This document shows positions 58,067 through 64,000 of a stretch of 64,000 bases of DNA, piece after piece. The notes under the pieces were generated by a model. The model had not been told where the DNA came from and did not search any database. It worked only from the letters and a program-made list of their open reading frames with translations. The stretch lies in NCBI RefSeq assembly GCF_022965805.1, contig NC_133117.1, positions 15,585,479 to 15,649,478 on the forward strand, read 5' to 3'. The translations under genes and the position numbers were made by a program. Each line of letters opens with the position of its first letter. The stretch's first letter is position 1. The stretch is from Primulina eburnea (lineage: Eukaryota; Streptophyta; Magnoliopsida; Lamiales; Gesneriaceae).

Positions 58067-60131
58067 TGAAAGCGGACCGGTTACGGAGGCCGGAAACGCA
58101 ACGGAAGCAAAAATTTTAAGTTTTATCATGAAATTTTCGGCCCCCTTGGTATAGGTGTAATATTTACAAAACAAACCAAAACATACATAGGGTGTATGAA
58201 GAAGGTTTACCTATCAACCCCTTGTGGTTGATGAATGGCACCAACTAAAGTGTGAACACTTTAGCTCTTGAAATGGATGACAATCTACAAGCACACCTCC
58301 TTTCCTTCAAGAATTAGGCCCACCACTAAGCAAGGTAAAACCTCTTTTGATTTGCACTAGAAAATCAAAAGGATTTTTCAATGAGAAGATTTTTATTCTC
58401 CAACACTTGAAGAACAAAACTAGAAGAAAAATGGAGAGAATTGTGTGTGTGTGTGTTCGGCCAAGTCAAGTTGAATGAGGAGGGAAGATGAGTCTTGGTA
58501 GTCCAAAAAGTAATCCACATGCCATGCATTATTTTATTAAAAAGTATTCAAGACTCTTGATCTCCCAAGCATGCAAACCCTAGCATGTCTCTCATATATA
58601 TTATGGTTTTTAACACATTAAAAACCATAGACTAAATTTTAATTATCTCAAACATTTTTGAGATTAATTAAATACTACTTGAATTTATTCAAGTCTCACT
58701 AGTTAAATAATTATTTTAATTGAGCTCTACAAGACTCAATATTATATAATTAATTCAACACTTGAATTAATTTAATTATTTAGACTCTACTAGGTCCACT
58801 AGTGTTTAATTAATTCAACACTTGAATTAATTTAATTTAGTCCACAACAATGTTTATGAAAATCACAATTTTCAACTACATTATTTACTTGGCCAAATTT
58901 TAATCTTAGGAACACTTCCATAAATTAAAATTTATATTTCTCTCTTAGAAGTCATACTTCTATTTTTCTTAACGCTTATAAACACATTTATAAGCCGTTC
59001 AACACATTGAACTTTTTTATTTCTCATCGGGATTTACAAAGCCAGTACTTGTGTGGCCCTCAATGGTTCATTGATACAACTAGCCGTGGGTTCACATCTC
59101 CATGTGATTCGGACTAAACATGTCCTTATACGAGCATACCCCAATTGCCCCATTCTTACTTATCAACTCTTTGATAGTAAGAACGTCAGAACTCAAGTCT
59201 GATAGTACCCAACCAATCACGTTAAACGCCTAGCACCATCGCTTACGTGATTCCCTAGGTATCACATGATAGTGCCTGCAAGAACCATTCAATTATGGTT
59301 AGCGTACAGTACGGTCCCTTCAACTCATATATCCCGACCGATTCGACAACTATTGGTCTATCGAGAGTTGTCAATGAATCGATACTATGTGTCATGTCGT
59401 GGTTGCATCGATGGTGTAATCTATGAAACCCCTTTCATAATTACCACCATACTCTGATCAGAGATTTCAATCCACACATACATGAAAAACACATAGGATA
59501 TCCATACCCGTAGGTAAGCGGTGAATCCCCGACTACAATGCATCGACTCCTATACGTTTCGCCGTAACACCCAACCTTGCCACCTGATGACCCCATAGGA
59601 GTCGGTAAACAAGTCAAAGTGAAACGCTAGCACATAGAGTCTCAATGTTGTCCCGGGTCATAAGGACTAATGGTGTACAACCATAAACTAGGACGTTTCC
59701 ACTCGATAAGTGAGAACCACTTGGAAAGTCCTTTATAGAGGGTTGTTCAGTGCACTCTACAAGGAGCACCTATCTGCATGTTCGGACATCACAATGTCCC
59801 CTACCAATGAAACATGGTACTCACATCGCAGATACTAGTCTCTAACTCGAGCGGCCTATATCCTTCTTAATGGCGGCTGAATCGACTAGGAACCGTTTAG
59901 AATATACAGTATTCCAAATATGAGTTTCATGATACTCATCATATGAGCATCTCATATTCTTTCTACTATTTGTATATTCAAGGACTTTATCTATGCAACT
60001 AGCATGGGTATAAAGATAAAGATGCGCCAAATTAATAAATTGAAATATTATTAAAATAAAGATCGTTTATACAAAGAGTTTCATTGTGAACAGTCGGCCA
60101 ACACTTGGCTCGACGTGCACCTACTCTAACA
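58067..60131 (-). repeat. Cop1 5' LTR
   Basis: This 2065-bp LTR is almost identical to 50254-52318. Differences seen include positions 58224, 58696, 58713, 59014 and 59235 (approximate). The outer end is followed by CTAGA. Confidence 0.97.
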
Positions 60132-60136
60132 CTAGA

Positions 60137-60771
60137 AACAGAACTAAAATGTCTTCAAGAGAAATACACAATCAACTGGATTCTTTAGCCCATACTTTAA
60201 TCCGTCAATTCTTTCAATTCTCTCTGATAGAGAACCCATCTGACATCTTATCTAAGCAAACACCAGTTAACTATTATCTTATTATCAAATTTTAGACTCG
60301 ATTTCAGTGGATCTACTGGATACATAAGGATACCATCTGTTCCTTTCTGTAATAATCGAGTCCTAAACCCTAAAATTTTCTAAGGACTTTTGGATCGAAA
60401 ATCCTCATTTATCACCTAGATCTGGTCTTAATCTTACTATTTCTGGAACACATGCTACAATATTTCGGTACTTGTTCAGCATATTCATGTCAATAATGCA
60501 ATCCAAATCAGATAATTACAATTACATCATAATCTAATCAAGTCCCATCCTCATCTAACTGTAGTATATAATATGTCACAGAAATTTCTGATATCAACAT
60601 ATTCCTCAACAGCCAAGGAATCAATACTACAGTATACACAGACCCAACAGATACAGCATATCTCCATACTACTCATTCACAGATAATCATAACGAATGCA
60701 TTAGTATATATCAATACGTATGCAATATAATCATAAAGAATGGTACCTGTTGTAACTACTGGGTCTGTTTT
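60137..60771 (-). pseudogene. Tek3 decayed protease region
   Basis: Between Cop1 and the Tek3 gag the minus strand holds a degraded protease-to-RT linker. The piece near 60290-60370 matches the Tek2 sequence around YAVDMQ and GADDFFIY at the nucleotide level, but no open frame of useful length remains. The DTGA motif is not recognisable. Confidence 0.55.
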
Positions 60772-61712
60772 TCACGCATTGCCACCCGATGGTCCTGCTC
60801 CCCAGAATCTTTGGGAACCCTTCTGAGGACACACTCTAGCAAAATGCCCATGCTGTCCGCAGATATTGCATCTACCAGTTACTCCCTGGCATTGTTCGGT
60901 GGGATGTCTCCCTCCACACCTAGCGCAATAGACTCCAGTATAACTCGGACTGGAACCACTGGAACTGGAGGAACCACTGCCTAACTTCTTGAACTGTTTC
61001 TTCCGAGCTTTCAGCAAATCTTGCTTTCCACTCGTGCTGCCACGTTCAAATCTCTAAGGGGATTGTGGTGTCTGGGGTTGCTTCACACACAACCTCGTTA
61101 ATTGTCGAATCAGACTCTCTTCTGCTCTCTTTGCTTTACTCAAGACATCAGCAAAGTGATAGGGTCGCTGTAGATTCATGAATGCAACTATCTCCGAATT
61201 TAATCCTCTAACGAATTGACTCACTACAGCTTCGTCATCTCTAGCCATATGAGGAGCAAAACGCAACAGAGTAGAAAATTTAGCAGCATAATCATCAATA
61301 TTCAATTGACCTTGACTTAAATTCTCAAATTCTGCTTTCTTGTCTTCTCGGTACGAGGCGGAGAAAAATCTTTGGTAGAATTCAGTCTTGAAGACTTCCC
61401 ACATGATCACAGTACCACGTAGTGCTAATACTCTTTTAATTGTAATCCACCAACTTCTGGCAGCCTCTTGTAATTGGTGAAATACAAATTTAACTCTTTG
61501 GTCATCTGTACAATCCAGTAGATCGAACAATATCTCTATGTCCTCAACCCAGTGCTGACACGTTTCAGGCGTCTCTGTACCACTCAGAATCGGCGGCTGA
61601 AATAACTGAAATTCTGCCAACTCGGAGTCGCTGACACATCTATCTGCGGTTCTGGTATATATGGCTGCTCATACGAAGTACTGCCTGTTTCCACAATCCT
61701 TCGGGGAGGTAT
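60772..61712 (-). pseudogene. Tek3 gag, right tandem unit
   Basis: Frames 61620-61054 and 61017-60772 encode a Tek-type gag: FQLFQPPILSGTETPET, FYQRFFSASYREDKKAEF, SQFVRGLNSEIVAF, and two zinc knuckles (CARCGGRHPTEQC and CNICGQHGHFARVC). The usual start codon is ATA (61710-61712). A 10-bp deletion near 61621, absent from the tandem copy at 45960, shifts the N-terminus, and a TAG near 61051 splits the body. The gag ends at a TGA after GPSGGNA, without continuing into protease. Confidence 0.88.
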
Positions 61713-62037
61713 ATCTGATTACCACAACATTAGTAACCCAATACTGTAAATCTGTGCCAATCTTTTTCTGATCATGATCATCTTACTGCTGATCATGAAT
61801 CCGATCTGATTCATACTCAAGAATACATAATACCAATTTAAATCAAGTAATCAGGTAAGCATGTATCTCAAAGCAGTAACACATAACCTCATGCTAGCAC
61901 CCACAATGCAAATCAACATTATAATCAATCTCATGCTAGCACAGACATGCAAGGAAAGAAAATTCAATCTACCCCGCTCATCCTCTTCTATCTCAATCTA
62001 AAAGATCTATCAACTCTGACTATCTCAATCTAAAGGA

Positions 62038-62055
62038 TCTATGGCTCTGATACCA
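62038..62055 (-). other. Tek3 primer-binding site, right unit
   Basis: TGGTATCAGAGCCATAG on the minus strand is followed after five bases by the LTR at 62061. It is identical to 46396-46413. Confidence 0.92.
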
Positions 62056-62060
62056 CCTGT

Positions 62061-64000
62061 TGTGGGGACCCGAACGCTAATCATCTTTGGGATTTAATTA
62101 TCAATTAAGATAAAACAGGGTCTAAAAATTTTTCGTTTTAAGATATAACTGCGGAAGGTAATGGAATCTAAATAATATACATGTCTGTATAAAAACTACA
62201 TTTCAGTATTAAAGTACAACAAGCTAATTTAAGGTTCAACTACTAAAGTCCAGTAATAAAACCAAGTCTACTGTAAGTCCGGAATCACCACGCTACACTC
62301 GTCTTCTCTCATCATCATCTTGACCCTGATCCAGCCCCACCTGTTGTCATGCACACATACAAAACAAGACAACAGCCGGATAACTCCGGTGAGAAATAAA
62401 TCCCAGTATAAAACATGGTAAACATGTATATACATAAAATAATTCATGAAACATGTTGTCATGAATAGAATCAAAACATTAGATTTCATAAGCTATGAAA
62501 TCTAATCACAACAAGCATGCACTTCAAATTAGCTAAACATGCATATAAACAATCTCAATCATACAAACATGCTATCATGACTGAAAGCAATAATGATGGG
62601 TCCCATGATCTAAGAGCCACATCCATATGAGCATGCAGTCCTAATCAAATCATGTCTAGACTCGACTCAACTATAACTCTAGGGATCCCGGGGTGAATAA
62701 GACGTCACTACCTACCCTCCAATCGGGGTAATGTACGTCTCATTCCTAGACTTCGGTCTGAGCTGTATCAACGGCGGCAATAAGAGTAATACCTACTCCT
62801 ATGCTGAGATACACCGAAACGTCTAGCTATTTGACAATGCCTGTCAAAGACTCTCCTATCTTAGATGCAATGAATAAGAATCTGTAAACACAGCATAATC
62901 ATATCCATAACTGAATATCTCAATTATCTTACCTGCTTGAATACAATTCTATAATCAAAGCATAATCAGGTAACAGTATAAACAATAATCTAGTATGTGA
63001 TTTTATTGGGAAACTCAAATTAATCTAATTTGAGTTATGCTTCCCGAATATCACATGAATTATACCTTTGTCTTCCTGATCTGATGAAGAAGACGTCTCG
63101 AAGTCGAATTTGTCCATATCTGATCTGTCCCTATCTGATCTGAAATGACAATAACCAATACATTGTATCAATGTGTAATCCAATTCACAATCTGTCTGGT
63201 CAATACCTGAATAATCTACAATCTGATTCATATCAACAGTATCACAAGATAATAGAAACCAATACTGAATCTGATCAATATGTACCCACTGATGTTTAGA
63301 CGGTATAACAATACAGTCTTGTAACCCCGTCAGTCTTAACATCCCAATTATAATATCAGAATTCCTAATAAATCTCAGTACAATCTATAACCTCAATATC
63401 TGTACACTTTAAAATGAATAACAGCATAATTCTGATAACAATCTCAATCAAATCAACTCTAAAATTCATAACAATTCCATAAACAATCTGTTTCTAAATC
63501 TGACTTCGATTCTACAATATTTACGGTAGCAGAAATCCCATATCTGAATCGTATTCAATTCTAACAACATCATAAATTCAAATCTTGTCTAAACGTAACA
63601 AAACTTACGTCCAGTTGTAGCCTGTGTTGATAGGAACACAGTACTGAAGTCGGATTTAAAATCGGACGGACGGATTTCTCGTAGATTTACCAATTCTTGG
63701 CGTGAAGAATTTCTTCCAAAGTTTCCCTCGTTTCTCTCTTTATTCTGAAGGATTGAAAGATATATATCTATATATATATCACACGTTGCATGAAAAGAAA
63801 CGTGTCACCCTTTTCTAAATTCCGGTTGGCGCTCGGGCGGTAATAAAATTCCGCCCGGGCGCGAGCTCGGCGCTCGGGCGGTAAACATATGCCGCCCGGG
63901 CGCGAGGAGTTCTGTCTCTGAGTTTCCCCATTGGCGCTCGGGCGGTCGAGAACTACCGCCCGGGCGCCACACTTGCTGCCCGAACCAAAATTTGCGATGC
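62061..64000 (-). repeat. Tek3 5' LTR, cut by the window edge
   Basis: It matches 46419-48533 over 1940 bp with about 15 differences by eye. It includes the conserved blocks, the TATA box near 63760-63780 and three hairpin units from 63828. The last 175 bp or so, the U3 start, lie beyond the window. Confidence 0.95.

Larger units (their letters stand above)
50254..60131 (-). mobile_element. Cop1: intact young Ty1/copia element
   Basis: The 9878-bp element has 2065-bp LTRs at both ends and the target duplication CTAGA (50249-50253 and 60132-60136). Gag-pol is unbroken, and the primer site and purine tract are in place. By eye the LTRs differ at about five positions (about 0.25%), suggesting insertion within roughly the last hundred thousand years at a 1.3e-8 rate (inference). 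Domain order GAG-PR-INT-RT-RH is that of Ty1/copia, and the RT looks TAR/Tork-like. It is inserted in Tek3 pol and is the youngest layer in the window. Confidence 0.97.
45728..64000 (-). mobile_element. Tek3: tandem, non-autonomous Tek-type element (internal - LTR - internal - LTR)
   Basis: On the minus strand the order from the right edge is LTR (62061 to beyond the window), primer site, gag, decayed pol interrupted by Cop1, polypurine tract, LTR (46419-48533), then a second primer site and gag that stops at 45728. The second internal start is nearly identical to the first (45740-46418 against about 61390-62060). This is a head-to-tail array sharing the middle LTR, as expected from unequal recombination between LTRs. 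LTR differences are about 15 in 1940 bp by eye. Confidence 0.88.

Overview
The window is plant nuclear DNA made almost entirely of LTR retrotransposons, and I see no resident host gene. The evidence is plant-type Ty3/gypsy and Ty1/copia polyproteins, primer-binding sites complementary to plant initiator tRNA-Met and tRNA-Asp, 1.4-2.1 kb LTRs, and many in-frame stops in the older copies. A eudicot is most likely. The GC-rich palindrome arrays in the LTRs remind me of Lamiales repeats, but that is only an impression. I use working names: Tek = Tekay-like chromovirus, Ath = Athila-like Ty3/gypsy, Cop = Ty1/copia.

Positions 1-44515 form a nested stack. Tek0 (42059-44515, +) is the oldest visible fragment. 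A copia LTR (40337-42058) sits inside it. Tek1 (1-40336, +; its 5' end lies left of the window) sits inside that copia LTR. Tek1 was then hit four times: Tek2 (1000-9839, -, target duplication GAGCC), Ath1 (10174-22091, -, AATGG), Ath2 (22216-33615, +, ACGGT) and a solo LTR (37273-39411, CTTGA). If the insertions are removed, the Tek1 protease, RT and LTR read through every junction, so these boundaries are base-precise. The three full insertions lie within about 450 bp of Tek1.

Positions 44516-45727 hold an inverted LTR fragment. From 45728 to the end is a head-to-tail tandem minus-strand element, Tek3: partial gag, LTR 46419-48533, a decayed internal region, then LTR 62061-64000+. An intact, very young copia element, Cop1 (50254-60131, -, CTAGA), lies inside it. 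Cop1 has an unbroken 1312-codon gag-pol and LTRs that differ at only about five sites by eye.

Three things stand out. First, Ath1 carries a full-length, intronless copy of a LOG-type cytokinin-activating enzyme, plus a separate Cys-rich accessory ORF, where Athila elements have their extra ORF. Second, LTRs of different families carry arrays of GC-rich palindromes. In the Tek LTRs the array ends about 43-48 bp upstream of the TATA box, and the palindrome sequence differs between families (GCGCATATGCGC, ACCGCACCCGCGGT or GCGCTCGRGCGGTA types). The last type also occurs in unrelated Ath2, both in its LTRs and just upstream of its third ORF. Third, the Tek3 tandem has lost its gag start codon and most of pol, yet its LTRs are nearly identical, which points to mobilisation in trans.
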